From Symsagittifera roscoffensis (Eukaryota > Xenacoelomorpha > Acoela > Convolutidae), in NCBI RefSeq assembly GCF_963678635.1, contig NC_087063.1:17401314-17465313 (forward strand): DNA of 64,000 nt, given 5' to 3'. Numbering within the stretch: position 1 is the stretch's first letter; the number at the start of each line of letters is the position of its first letter. The position numbers and the translations under genes are program-made. Of the stretch, positions 12,270-24,313 are shown in pieces. The notes beneath the pieces were generated by a model. That model saw only the letters and a program-made list of their open reading frames with translations, ran no database searches and was not told the origin of the DNA.

Positions 12270-12500
12270 TTGAATAAAATGCGTAAAGTCCGCACAACTT
12301 ATCAGTCTTTTGTAGCTTTCCAGGAACCATTCGTCGGTACGTTTTGTCGAAATGGAGTAGGTTGTTCGGTTTCTACTAAAAGAATCAGCAAAATAGTGTG
12401 TTCATATCCCACGCGTTCATATCCCACGTGTTCATATCCCATAGTGTGTTCTGTTTCTACTCAAAGAATCAGCAAAATAGTGTGTTCATATCCCATTTTT
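12270..12500. repeat. Short nested tandem repeats (TTCATATCCCA)
   Basis: Between about 12,400 and 12,500 the phrase GTTCATATCCCA occurs four times, and a longer phrase CAAAGAATCAGCAAAATAGT (first seen as TAAAAGAATCAGC) occurs twice. The same pattern lies at 14,880-14,980 in the next 2.48-kb unit. An 86-codon frame covers it but has no recognisable domain and reflects the repeat. Confidence 0.6.
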
Positions 12501-12807
12501 TTTTCATATAATTATCCCACGATCATTTGACAAATGCAAAAGTGGATTTCCCCACGGGTTTATTGAGGCGTGAACTCGTTTCATGAGATATTAAAATAAA
12601 ATTATCTCCATCAAAACTGCACGGAACTAAGTTTTCAATATGCAAAAATAACTAAGTTTTGGCCAATGAGAGGTTTTCATAAAACTCTCATTTTTACCTC
12701 AACATGTTTATTTGATTCTTGCTACGATTGATTTGATTCTTGCTACGATTATTTGATTCTTGCTACGTCTAAAACAAAACTTTGCGTTTGGATTCTGGAT
12801 GTGAAAA

Positions 12808-13353
12808 GTCACAATCAACTCAAACATCGAGACCTTTTTCCAACTTAAGCAGATCAACCCGTTACAAGAGAAAAAGTATTCTTTTTTTAAGATGAAATGT
12901 CACAATCAACTCAAACATCGAGACCTTTTTCCAACTTAAGCAGATCAACCCGTTACAAGAGAAAAAGTATTCTTTTTTTAAGATGAAATGTCACAATCAA
13001 CTCAAACATCGAGACCTTTTTCCAACTTAAGCAGATCAACCCGTTACAAGAGAAAAAGTATTCTTTTTTTAAGATGAAATGTCACAATCAACTCAAACAT
13101 CGAGACCTTTTTCCAACTTAAGCAGATCAACCCGTTACAAGAGAAAAAGTGTTCTTTTTTCAAGATGAAATGTCACAATCAACTCAAACATCGAGACCTC
13201 TTTCCAACTTAAGCAGATCAACCCGTTACAAGAGAAAAAGTATTCTTTTTTTAAGATGAAATGTCACAATCAACTCAAACATCGATACCTTTTTCCAACT
13301 TAAGCAGATCAACCCGTTACAAGAGAAAAAGTGTTCTCTTTTCAAGATAAAAA
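12808..13353 (+). repeat. 91-bp minisatellite, six copies, gag-derived
   Basis: Units start at 12,808, 12,899, 12,990, 13,081, 13,172 and 13,263, an exact 91-bp period. Each holds TCACAATCAACTCAAACATC followed by CGAGACC, the AAGCAGATCAACCCGTTAC block and a tail of A-rich and T-rich runs (GAGAAAAAGTATTC). The first two thirds match the coding start of the gag ORF at 13,900-13,970. The first unit is preceded by TTGCGTTTGGATTCTGGATG, which is the sequence around the gag ATG itself. Since 91 is not a multiple of three, successive units fall in different frames. Confidence 0.9.
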
Positions 13354-13369
13354 GCTTTAGCTGTTGAAA

Positions 13370-13862
13370 TTTAAACTAATTTTTCAAAAAAACTCTGGAA
13401 CTCATCATCTGAAACTTACCATCCCAAAAATTTTTCAATTTTTTTTTACCCAAGCTAACAACTGCCTAGAGGTGCCTACAAAACCTGAACACACCACACC
13501 GCTTCAGAAGGCAGCTGAAGAGTCCCAACTCCTGTGGTTTACTTAACCATCTAGAAGTGTAGAGAGCTGTAAGAAGTGCAATTTTTGATGAACAACCTCT
13601 GCAAAGACTGAAAAAACAGAAACTGATCGCAAGCTCAATTTTTTCCTAAATTTTTTAGTGCTATATTTAGACTTTGGTGAACTAATGCCACTTTGTGATA
13701 ATACTTCACAATTTTTTGTGCTATTCTGGATGTTGGATGCAAACACATTGATGTTCGATGTGGTTGACAGCACACACAAAAAATAGGCAGTGATTAAACG
13801 AAAAAAACTAAAAAACTCGAAATCTTTATATCAGAAAAGTCGGAAAACAGAAGTATTTAAAA
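13370..13862. repeat. Module U, reverse orientation
   Basis: Reverse-complement relative of 7,021-7,463 that runs from the CATCTGAAACTTACCATC motif at 13,406 through AACAACTGCCTAGAGGTGCC to the GACAGCACACACAAAAAATA region. It lies directly upstream of the gag ORF at 13,875. Confidence 0.75.
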
Positions 13863-13874
13863 TCGAGTGAAAGT

Positions 13875-14189
13875 TTGCGTATGGATTCTAGAGGTGAAAA
13901 GTCACAATCAACTCAAAAATCGAGACTTTTTTCCAACTTAAGCAGATCAACCCGTTGCAACTTAAAACACTCAAAGGCTGCTTTAATCTCCTCAAATCAA
14001 AGCAGACGGGAACTAGAAATAGCAAAACTGCGTCGCGACGAAATTGAAAGGCAGAACGAGGCGGCTATTCGACTTAAAAAAAAAGCAAACAAGCTGAAAC
14101 TGGAAATTTTTGTCAAAGACAAACAAAGGAAGTTGATTGAGGCAAGAATAGTCGCAATCAACCGCGAGGAGCTGTCAAATTTACCCTGA
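13875..14189 (+). pseudogene. BEL/Pao gag N-terminal ORF, copy 1
   Basis: A 104-codon frame begins with MRMDSRGEKSQ. It has a Ser/Thr/Arg-rich stretch over roughly residues 8-45 and then a highly charged helix (residues 46-95) with a heptad-like pattern RRELEIAKLRRDEIERQNEA. This is the usual organisation of the BEL/Pao gag N-terminus (basic Ser-rich head plus coiled coil) and resembles the minus-strand gag start at about 7,000. It stops at a TGA before the DUF1759 domain, so it is a truncated fragment. The copy at 16,357 differs at only three residues. Whether the fragment is expressed is unknown. Confidence 0.6.
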
Positions 14190-15290
14190 TGTTCCATGCA
14201 GCGGAATAATTAACCTGTCAAAGATAATTCCCTCTTGTCAATTTTTCCCAGACCTGAGGAAATAAATATCATCCAAATTTTTCATTTGCTTTGCCCTGGA
14301 AAAAATTTACACTGACAAAGGTATAGTATCGTAAATCCTTTTGTGTCTGATTTTTTTTTTGTTTTTTAACTTTTCTGGAGTTCTCGGAATAAATTTTCAG
14401 AAAGATTATACAATTTACCAGATATTGGTTGCAATATTCATAAATTTATCTATTCTATCCTTAATTCTTTTAATTGGGGGACTACATCATCCATATACCA
14501 TCATCAATTTTTGCGTAAATCACCAAAAAACTAGTTTCTAAAATACTTTTTGAAAAAAAAATAAGGGAAATAAAAAAAATTTAAACTCCATAAAAGAATA
14601 AACAATTCAATGCATCGTATAGAAATGAACTGCCAAATTTTACATTTACAAATAAAAACAACATTTTTACATGAAACTACTTATCAAACTTAAAACATGC
14701 ACATCATGAATATTGTTCAAGTTCTTCTGAAAGACTTTAAAAAGGAGAATAGTTGAATGAAATGCGTAAAGTCCGCACAACTTATCAGTCTTTTGTAGCT
14801 TTCCAGGAACCATTCGTCGGTACGTTTTGTCGAAAAGGAGTAGGTTGTTCGGTTTCTACTCAAAGAATCAGCAAAATAGTGTGTTCATATCCCACGCGTT
14901 CATATCCCACGTGTTCATATCCCATAGTGTGTTCGGTTTCTACTCAAAGAATCAGCAAAATAGTGTGTTCATATCTCATTTTTTTTTTCATATATTATCC
15001 CACGATCATTTGACAAATGCAAAAGTGGATTTCCCCACGGGTTTATTGAGGCGTGAACTCGTTTCATGAGATATTAAAATAGAATTATCTCCATCAAAAC
15101 TGCACGGAACTAAGTTTTCAATATGCAAAAATAACTAAGTTTTGGCCAATGAGAGGTTTTCATAAAGTTCTCATTTTTACCTCAACATGTTTATTTGATT
15201 CTTGCTACGATTGATTTGATTCTTGCTACGATTATTTGATTCTTGCTACGTCTAAAACAAAACTTTGCGTTTGGATTCTGGATGTGAAAA

Positions 15291-15836
15291 GTCACAATCA
15301 ACTCAAACATCGAGACCTTTTTCCATTTTAAGCAGATCAACCCGTTACAAGAGAAAAAGTATTCTTTTTTTAAGATGAAATGTCACAATCAACTCAAACA
15401 TCGAGACCTTTTTCCAACTTAAGCAGATCAACCCGTTACAAGAGAAAAAGTATTCTTTTTTTAAGATGAAAAGTCACAATCAACTCAAACATCGAGACCT
15501 TTTTCCAACTTAAGCAGATCAACCCGTTACAAGAGAAAAAGTATTCTTTTTTTAAGATGAAATGTTGCAATCAACTCAAACATCGAGACCTTTTTCCAAC
15601 TTAAGCAGATCAACCCGTTACAAGAGAAAAAGTGTTCTTTTTTCAAGATGAAATGTCACAATCAACTCAAACATCGAGACCTCTTTCCAACTTAAGCAGA
15701 TCAACCCGTTACAAGAGAAAAAGTATTCTTTTTTTAAGGTGAAATGTCACAATCAACTCAAACATCGAGACCTTTTTCCAACTTAAGCAGATCAACCCGT
15801 TACAAGAGAAAAAGTGTTCTCTTTTCAAGATAAAAA
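15291..15836 (+). repeat. 91-bp minisatellite, second array
   Basis: Six units start at 15,291, 15,382, 15,473, 15,564, 15,655 and 15,746, again exactly 91 bp apart. The array corresponds unit by unit to the one at 12,808: the TATTC/GTGTTC variants occur in the same positions, so the two arrays were copied together with the 2.48-kb unit and not expanded independently. Confidence 0.9.
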
Positions 15837-16356
15837 GCTTTATCTGTTGAAATTTAAAGTAATTTTTCAAAAAAACTCTGGAACTCATCATCTGAAACTT
15901 ACCACCTCAAAAATTTTTCAATTTTTTTTTACCCGGCTAACAACTGCCTAGAGGTGCCTACAAAACCTGAACACACCACACCGCTTCAGAAGGCAGCTGA
16001 ACAGTCCCAACTCCTGTGGTTTACTTAACCATCTAGAAGTGTAGAGAGCTGTAAGAAGTGCAATTTTTGATGAACAACCTCTGCAAAGACTGAAAAAACA
16101 GAAACTGATCGCAAGCTCAATTTTTTCCTAAATTTTTCAGTGCTATATTTAGACTTTGGTGAACTAATGCCACTTTGTGATAATACTTCACAAGTTTTTG
16201 TGCTATTCTGGATGTTGGATGCAAACACATTGATGTTCGATGTGGTTGACAGCACACACAAAAAATAGGCAGTGATTAAACGAAAAAAACTAAAAAACTC
16301 GAAATCTTTAAATCAGAAAAGTCGGAAAACAGAAGTATTTAAAATCGAGTGAAAGT

Positions 16357-16671
16357 TTGCGTATGGATTCTAGAGGTGAAAAGTCACAATCAACTCAAAA
16401 ATCGAGACTTTTTTCCAACTTAAGCAGATCAACCCGTTGCAACTTAAAACACTCAAAGGCTGCTTTAATCACCTCAAATCAAAGCAGACGGGAACTAGAA
16501 ATAGCAAAACTGCGTCGCGACGAAATTGAAAGGCAGAACGAGGCGGCTATTCGACTTAAACAAAAAGCAAACAAGCTGAAACTGGAAAATTTTGTCAAAG
16601 ACAAACAAAGGAAGTTGATTGAGGCAAGAATAGTCGCAATCAACCGCGAGGAGCTGTCAAATTTACCCTGA
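16357..16671 (+). pseudogene. BEL/Pao gag N-terminal ORF, copy 2
   Basis: This has the same 104-codon frame as at 13,875, with the same start context and stop. Differences are an S-to-T change near residue 39, K-to-Q near 69 and I-to-N near 78. The open frame survives in both copies, which fits recent duplication better than selection. No downstream gag domain follows. Confidence 0.6.
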
Positions 16672-16747
16672 TGTTCCATGCAGCGGAATAATTAACCTGT
16701 CAAAGATAATTCCCTCTTGTCAATTTTTCCCAGACCTGAGGAAATAA

Positions 16748-17419
16748 ATATACGATGATAAAAAACTTGAATAGATTTTTTTTGAAATAAAATTGTTCCC
16801 TGATAAATTAATTAGTTAATGCCCCCATACTCTAAATCAGAACTTCATCTTTGTCGAAACTTACCATCTGAAACTTACCATCCAAAATATTTTGTTTTCG
16901 ATTTTTCAAGATAAAGAGGTTTTTGCAAGTAAAGTTTAGAATATTTTTTGAAAATTTTCAAAAACCTACCTACTGAAGCCTACCAACCATTTTTTTCACT
17001 TTTTCAAGATAAAAACGTTTTTTCAAGATAAAAATGTGTTTGCAGGTAAAATTTGAAAAACTTTCCAAAAATTATTTTGAAACTTTCTATCTGAAACTTA
17101 CCATACGAAGATTGGTAAGAAAAGAGAGCCCATATTTATCTCAAATCGTATGAATTAGCTAAGAATTGCATATATTGGCAAGCTCGATCTCCAAAAAAAT
17201 TCGTGCGCCAAAATTTGTTTGAAACCTACCATCTTATCATCTCAAACCTTTGGCAACACCTATAACTTACCTTAACATATGGGAAATCTATTATCTATCT
17301 TGATACATAATCAGCGGTCTCGGAAATATATAACCAACACTGCTCACTCTTCTACCACTTTCGTTTCAAATCACCACACCTGAATAGACCTCTTTTCGCT
17401 TGAAATGACTTTCGGCGGA
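16748..17419. repeat. Inverted-family block with CATCTGAAACTTACCATC motifs
   Basis: Reads as a reverse-complement relative of parts of the 1.49-kb units (compare TCTAAATCAGAACTTCATCT here with the GATTTAGAGTATGGGGCCAC region there). The motif CATCTGAAACTTACCATC is at 16,865, and a variant lies near 17,090. A close relative occupies 28,209-28,800. No gene is seen. Confidence 0.75.
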
Positions 17420-19648
17420 GGTCACCATCGGCCTTAGTCTCTGTCGGAAGGTCGTTTCAAGTAAATCCTCTTCGACTAAACGCGTCTTTTTTGTCACAAT
17501 TTGTCTGGAGAAGATTTTAAAACTTCAAAATTTTGGGCAAACGAACGTTTTTGGCTCAATTAACACATTCGTCTGGTGTTCGTCACAAATATCATCGGCG
17601 GAGCATATTTCTACCTTAATTTGTTCGTTCGGGTCATAGGTAGATTGGGTTGATTGACAAAAAACTGGTTCTGACGTTCATTGAACAAAAAATCATCGGA
17701 TAACTAAAGTAAATAAATTAACAAATAATAAACAATAAAAACAATATTTAAAAAACTTATTAAAGAAAAAACAAACAAAAAATGGCGTTTCGAAACACAC
17801 CCGGGTCGAGATTCCGCCCAAAAACCGCCCTTCGAGTTTTTTTAGTTTTTTTTATTAACCAGTGCCTACTTTTCGTGTGTGCTGTCAGACACATCAAACA
17901 TCATTGTTTTCACATCAAACATCAACACCAGCACAATAGATTATGAAGTATTATCACAAAGTCGGATAAATTTACCAAAATTGAACTATAGCACTGGAAG
18001 TCGTAAGGAAAAATTGAGTTTGCGGTCAATTTTCATTTTTACAGTCGCACTATTTTTTCAGAGGTTGTTCATCAAAAATTGCCTTTCTGACAGCTCTCCA
18101 TACTTCGAGGTGTCTGAGTAAACCATAGGAGTTGGGACTGCTCAGCTGCCATCTGAATTGGTGTGGTATGCTCAGGTTTGTAGGCACTTGTAGGCAGTTG
18201 TTAGCTGGTTAAAAAAGAATTGGAAGTTTTTTTGGATGGTAAGTTTCAGATGATAAAATTACTTTAAATTTCACTGGCTTAAGCTTTTTATCTTGAAAAA
18301 AAAACTTTTTTTTCTCTTGAAAAAATGAAAAAAATTTTGTAGGCACTTGTAGGCAGTTGTCAGCTGGGTAAGACCACGCACAACTTTTAGTGCCCACACA
18401 ACGCCTGGTTAGGCCTCCGATGTACTCGCTACCCGAGAATAGTCCTCCGATTTTCTCGCGTTTCCTGTTAAAAGAACTCCGTAGTTCGGCTGAATTGTCA
18501 GTATCAGAAGAGTGAGCAGAGTTGGGAAGATCCCGGCGGTCCCCCAAGTTTTAGGATAATTCAAAGATTTCCGGGAATGCTGGCTTTATATTAAGATAGA
18601 GAACAGATTTCCCATGTTTTAAGATAGGTTAAAGGTTTCGCCGAAGCTTTGAGATGGTAAGATGGCAAGTTTCAAAAAACTTTTGGCGCGTCGAAATTTT
18701 TCGGATTTCCAGTTTGTCGAAACATGAGATTCTTAGCTGACTGCTACGATTTGAGAAATGTAAGGGCTATCAGTTCTTGCAAAATTTCGGTATGGTAAGT
18801 TTCAGATGGCAAGTTTCAGAAAATTTTAAGCTTTTTTAAAAATTTTATTTGCAAATACTTTGAAAAATTGAAAAAAAAGAGAATTTTTTTGGATGATAAG
18901 TTTCAGAACAATTTTTGAAAACCTTTTAATTTTTACTTGTTTTTGAACAATTGGAAAAAAAACTAGGATAGTAAGCTTCAGATGGTGAGTTTCGACAAAA
19001 ATGAAGTTTCGATTTAGAGTATGGGGCCACAATTTTTTTTTATCATAGAACATTTTTTTAAAAAAAAATCTATTAATACCTATTTCATCTTATGTATTTT
19101 TATTTTTTTTATTCGGGGAAATTTGACAGCTCCTTAGGGTTGATTTCTTTTGTATCCCACTTAATCTTTTACTCCAAAGGTTATCTGAAGAAACGATGAC
19201 AGCTCCATTCATTATTTACTTTTGTGACGTTTTTATAATTTTTTTTTCATATAATTATCCCACAATTTTTTGACAAATGCAAAATTGGCTTTCCCCACGG
19301 GTTTATTGAGGCGTGAGTTCGTTTCATGAGATATTAAAATAAAATTGTCTCCAATCAAAACTGCAGGTAACTAAGTTATAAATATGCAAAAAAATGAGAG
19401 GTTTTGGCCAATGAGAGGTTTTCATAAATTTCCCATTTTTACCTCAACATGTAAATTGATTCTTGCTACGATTGATTTCAATTCTGTTTTATCGTTTTGA
19501 CTTAAAAATTCCAAAAATTTTTTAAGTTTTTGAAATTTTCAAAAAAATATCATCCAAATTTGTCATTTGCTTTGCCTGGAGAAAATTTACACTGAAAAAG
19601 GTATAGTATCATAAATCCTTTTGTGTCTGATATTTTTTTGTTTTTTAA
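17420..19648. repeat. 2.23-kb tandem unit, copy 1 of 2
   Basis: It begins at GGTCACCATCGGCCTTAGTC (17,420), which recurs at 19,649. It contains a 380-bp segment unique to these two units, a solitary foldback end (CACCCGGGTCGAGATTCCGC near 17,800), module U in forward orientation (17,830-18,235), and a shortened 1.49-kb-family segment. Frames inside it (such as 18,209-18,547 minus) are long only because the sequence is repeated and show no domain. Confidence 0.9.
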
Positions 19649-21876
19649 GGTCACCATCGGCCTTAGTCTCTGTCGGAAGGTCGTTTCAAGTAAATCCCCG
19701 TCGACTAACGCGTGTTTTTTGTCACAATTTGTCTGGAGAAGATTTCAAAACTTCAAAATTTTAGGCAAACCAACGTTTTTGGCTCAATTAACACATTCGT
19801 CTGGTGTTCGTCACAAATATCATCGGCGGAGCATATTTCTACCTTAATTTGTTCGTTCGGGTCATAGGTAGATTGGGTTGATTGACAAAAAACTGGTTCT
19901 GACGTTCATTGAACAAAAAATCATCGGATAACTAAAGTAAATAAATTAACAAATAATAAACAATAAAAACAATATTTAAAAAACTTATTAAAGAAAAAAC
20001 AAACAAAAAATGGCGTTTCGAAACACACCCGGGTCGAGATTCCGCCCAAAAACCGCCCTTCGAGTTTTTTTAGTTTTTTTTATTAACCAGTGCCTACTTT
20101 TCGTGTGTGCTGTCAGACACATCAAACATCATTGTTTTCACATCAAACATCAACACCAGCACAATAGATTATGAAGTATTATCACAAAGTCGGATAAATT
20201 TACCAAAATTGAACTATAGCACTGGAAGTCGTAAGGAAAAATTGAGTTTGCGGTCAATTTTCATTTTTACAGTCGCACTATTTTTTCAGAGGTTGTTCAT
20301 CAAAAATTGCCTTTCTGACAGCTCTCCATACTTCGAGGTGTCTGAGTAAACCATAGGAGTTGGGACTGCTCAGCTGCCATCTGAATTGGTGTGGTATGCT
20401 CAGGTTTGTAGGCACTTGTAAGCAGTTGTTAGCTGGTTAAAAAAGAATTGGAAGTTTTTTTGGATGGTAAGTTTCAGATGATAAAATTACTTTAAATTTC
20501 ACTGGCTTAAGCTTTTTATCTTGAAAAAAAAACTTTTTTTCTCTTGAAAAAATGAAAAAAATTTTGTAGGCACTTGTAGGCAGTTGTCAGCTGGGTAAGA
20601 CCACGCACAACTTTTAGTGCCCACACAACGCCTGGTTAGGCCTCCGATGTACTCGCTACCCGAGAATAGTTTTCCGATTTTCTCGCGTTTCCTGTTAAAA
20701 GAACTCCGTAGTTCGGCTGAATTGTCAGTATCAGAAGAGTGAGCAGAGTTGGGAAGATCCCGGCGGTCCCCCAAGTTTTAGGATAATTCAAAGATTTCCG
20801 GGAATGCTGGCTTTATATTAAGATAGAGAACAGATTTCCCATGTTTTAAGATAGGTTAAAGGTTTCGCCGAAGCTTTGAGATGGTAAGATGGCAAGTTTC
20901 AAAAAACTTTTGGCGCGTCGAAATTTTTCGGATTTCCAGTTTGTCGAAACATGAGATTCTTAGCTGACTGCTACGATTTGAGAAATGTAAGGGCTATCAG
21001 TTCTTGCAAAATTTCGGTATGGTAAGTTTCAGATGGCAAGTTTCAGAAAATTTTAAGCTTTTTTAAAAATTTTATTTGCAAATACTTTGAAAAATTGAAA
21101 AAAAAGAGAATTTTTTTGGATGATAAGTTTCAGAACAATTTTTGAAAACCTTTTAATTTTTACTTGTTTTTGAACAATTGGAAAAAAAACTAGGATAGTA
21201 AGCTTCAGATGGTGAGTTTCGACAAAAATGAAGTTTCGATTTAGAGTATGGGGCCACAATTTTTTTTTATCATAGAACATTTTTTAAAAAAAAAATCTAT
21301 TAATACCTATTTCATCTTATGTATTTTTATTTTTTTTATTCGGGGAAATTTGACAGCTCCTTAGGGTTGATTTCTTTTGTATCCCACTTAATCTTTTACT
21401 CCAAAGGTTATCTGAAGAAACGATGACAGCTCCATTCATTATTTACTTTTGTGACGTTTTTATAATTTTTTTTTCATATAATTATCCCACAATTTTTTGA
21501 CAAATGCAAAATTGGCTTTCCCCACGGGTTTATTGAGGCGTGAGTTCGTTTCATGAGATATTAAAATAAAATTGTCTCCAATCAAAACTGCAGGTAACTA
21601 AGTTATAAATATGCAAAAAAATGAGAGGTTTTGGCCAATGAGAGGTTTTCATAAATTTCCCATTTTTACCTCAACATGTAAATTGATTCTTGCTACGATT
21701 GATTTCAATTCTGTTTTATCGTTTTGACTTAAAAATTCCAAAAATTTTTTAAGTTTTTGAAATTTTCAAAAAAATATCATCCAAATTTGTCATTTGCTTT
21801 GCCTGGAGAAAATTTACACTGAAAAAGGTATAGTATCATAAATCCTTTTGTGTCTGATATTTTTTTGTTTTTTAAT
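19649..21876. repeat. 2.23-kb tandem unit, copy 2 of 2
   Basis: Nearly identical to 17,420-19,648, including the module U frame at 20,107-20,349. At 21,877 the sequence continues with TTTTTCTGGAATTCTCGG, the continuation found in the 2.48-kb units, which shows that the first copy was cut there and joined to GGTCACC. Confidence 0.9.
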
Positions 21877-22387
21877 TTTTCTGGAATTCTCGGAATAAAC
21901 TTTCAGAAAGATTATACAATTTACCAGATATTGGTTGCAATATTCATGGATTTATCTATTCTATCCTTAATTCTTTTAATTGGGGGACTACATCATCCAT
22001 ATTCCATCATCATTTTCTGCGTAAATCACCAAAAAACTAGTTGCTTAAATACTTTTTGTAAAAAAAAGTAAGCAAATAAAAAAGATTTAAACTCCATAAA
22101 TAAATAAACAATTCAATGCATCGTATAGAAATGAACTACAAAATTTTACATTTACAAATAAAAACAGCATTCTTACATGAAACTACTTATCAAAATTGAA
22201 ACATGCACATCATGAATATTATTCAAGTTCTTCTGGAAGACATTAAAAAGTAGAATTGTTGAAAGAAATGCGTAAAATCCGTACAACTTATCAGTTTTTT
22301 GTAGCTTTCCAGGAACCATTCGTGGGTACGTTTTTGTCGAAAAGGAGTAGGTTGTTCTGTTTCTACTCAAAGAATCAGCAAAATGGT
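21877..22387. repeat. Segment shared with the 2.48-kb units
   Basis: Corresponds to 11,895-12,400 and 14,375-14,880 with small differences, for example at ATATTGGTTGCAATATTCAT. No gene is seen. It is the forward arm of an inverted pair with 22,877-23,340. Confidence 0.75.
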
Positions 22388-23350
22388 GTGTTTTGTCCAT
22401 TCGAGCAATCATGATTCAGTGTTCCCTTCAATCATTGCTCCGGGATGTTTTAATAATTGCAAGAATATTTTGTTAGTTGGGGTTTTTTATCAGCTGGATG
22501 AGACCCCATATACTTAAACCTGAGCTCTGGAATCGTTTCGATATTAAGCAAAACGGAAAAATTATCTACATTATCTACATCTACACAAAAATTGTCTACA
22601 TTCAATTATGGTTTGACAGTGCAACTCAGAATTAAAAAGTATGATTAGTGACTTACCCGCATTTGGGTATTGAATCAACGAAGTCCCATACCCAAATTTT
22701 ATGTACTGAACACTGTTTCACAGTCTATCTTGTAAAAATTGCTCGGGTTTCCAATTAAACAAAATTCGTTGTCTGTTTTTGCTCCTATACTATACGATGC
22801 TTTGAAATGCTTATTTGCTTATGTAATTTAACTCTTTAATTTCCAGATTTTTTTTTTACAAAATCCATCTTAGCAACTAATTTTTTGATAAAATACTCGA
22901 ATGATGACGATAGAATATGGATGACGTAGGCTCCCAATTAACAGAATTAACGATAGAATAGATAAATTTATGAATATTGCAATCAATTTCTGGTAAATTG
23001 TATAATCTTCCTAAAAGTTTTTTCTGAGGAATATTGAAAGACGTATCGACGAATGGTTCCTCGAAAGCTACAAAAAACTGATAATCTGTGTGCATTTTAC
23101 CCAATATAATCATTTTTTCTTTTTTTAAACTTTTTTTAAAAGAACTTGAATCATATTCATGATGTGCATAGATTAAATTTTTAAGTAGTTTTATTTAAAA
23201 GGGCAGTTTTCTCTGTAAATGTAAAATTTGGTTGTAAATTTACCCTACGATGCTTTGAATTGCTTATCTGTTTATGGCAATAAACTCTTTAGTTTCGAGT
23301 TTTTGATGATGGAATATAGATGATGTAGTCCCCCAATTAAAAAAAATGGG
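22388..23350. repeat. 963-bp perfect-looking tandem duplication, copy 1
   Basis: The unit starts at GTGTTTTGTCCATTCGAGCA and recurs exactly 963 bp later. I found no difference between the copies by reading. Its second half is an inverted relative of 21,877-22,387. The frame at 22,877-23,113 minus is that inverted repeat and has no recognisable domain. Confidence 0.9.
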
Positions 23351-24313
23351 GTGTTTTGTCCATTCGAGCAATCATGATTCAGTGTTCCCTTCAATCATTG
23401 CTCCGGGATGTTTTAATAATTGCAAGAATATTTTGTTAGTTGGGGTTTTTTATCAGCTGGATGAGACCCCATATACTTAAACCTGAGCTCTGGAATCGTT
23501 TCGATATTAAGCAAAACGGAAAAATTATCTACATTATCTACATCTACACAAAAATTGTCTACATTCAATTATGGTTTGACAGTGCAACTCAGAATTAAAA
23601 AGTATGATTAGTGACTTACCCGCATTTGGGTATTGAATCAACGAAGTCCCATACCCAAATTTTATGTACTGAACACTGTTTCACAGTCTATCTTGTAAAA
23701 ATTGCTCGGGTTTCCAATTAAACAAAATTCGTTGTCTGTTTTTGCTCCTATACTATACGATGCTTTGAAATGCTTATTTGCTTATGTAATTTAACTCTTT
23801 AATTTCCAGATTTTTTTTTTACAAAATCCATCTTAGCAACTAATTTTTTGATAAAATACTCGAATGATGACGATAGAATATGGATGACGTAGGCTCCCAA
23901 TTAACAGAATTAACGATAGAATAGATAAATTTATGAATATTGCAATCAATTTCTGGTAAATTGTATAATCTTCCTAAAAGTTTTTTCTGAGGAATATTGA
24001 AAGACGTATCGACGAATGGTTCCTCGAAAGCTACAAAAAACTGATAATCTGTGTGCATTTTACCCAATATAATCATTTTTTCTTTTTTTAAACTTTTTTT
24101 AAAAGAACTTGAATCATATTCATGATGTGCATAGATTAAATTTTTAAGTAGTTTTATTTAAAAGGGCAGTTTTCTCTGTAAATGTAAAATTTGGTTGTAA
24201 ATTTACCCTACGATGCTTTGAATTGCTTATCTGTTTATGGCAATAAACTCTTTAGTTTCGAGTTTTTGATGATGGAATATAGATGATGTAGTCCCCCAAT
24301 TAAAAAAAATAAA
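23351..24313. repeat. 963-bp tandem duplication, copy 2
   Basis: Second copy of 22,388-23,350. The copy 1/copy 2 junction follows AATTAAAAAAAATGG, while the right end of copy 2 continues as AATTAAAAAAAATAAAG. The near-zero divergence means either a very recent event or an assembly artefact. Confidence 0.85.

Larger units (their letters stand above)
11787..14267. repeat. 2.48-kb tandem unit, copy 1 of 2
   Basis: The unit repeats with a period of 2,481 bp (11,860 pairs with 14,341, and 13,875 with 16,356-16,357). Its order is: end of the 1.49-kb family, a short stretch with CATATCCCACGCGTTCATAT-like 15-bp repeats, a six-copy 91-bp minisatellite, module U in reverse, and the gag N-terminal ORF. 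The two units differ by a few percent. Confidence 0.9.
14268..16747. repeat. 2.48-kb tandem unit, copy 2 of 2
   Basis: Second copy of the unit at 11,787. It starts at AAATAAATATCATCCAAATT and is followed at about 16,748 by a different continuation (ACGATGATAAAAAACTTG), which marks the junction at the short shared string AAATAAATAT. Confidence 0.9.

Noticed and set aside
12808-13353. CRISPR-like array (regular 91-bp repeats)
   Set aside because: Units are contiguous with no unique spacers, the DNA is animal genomic, and the unit derives from gag coding sequence.
18209-18547. 112-codon minus-strand frame with Ser/Arg-rich start (also 20,499-20,774)
   Set aside because: It crosses poly-A and poly-T runs, changes length freely among copies, and has no domain.
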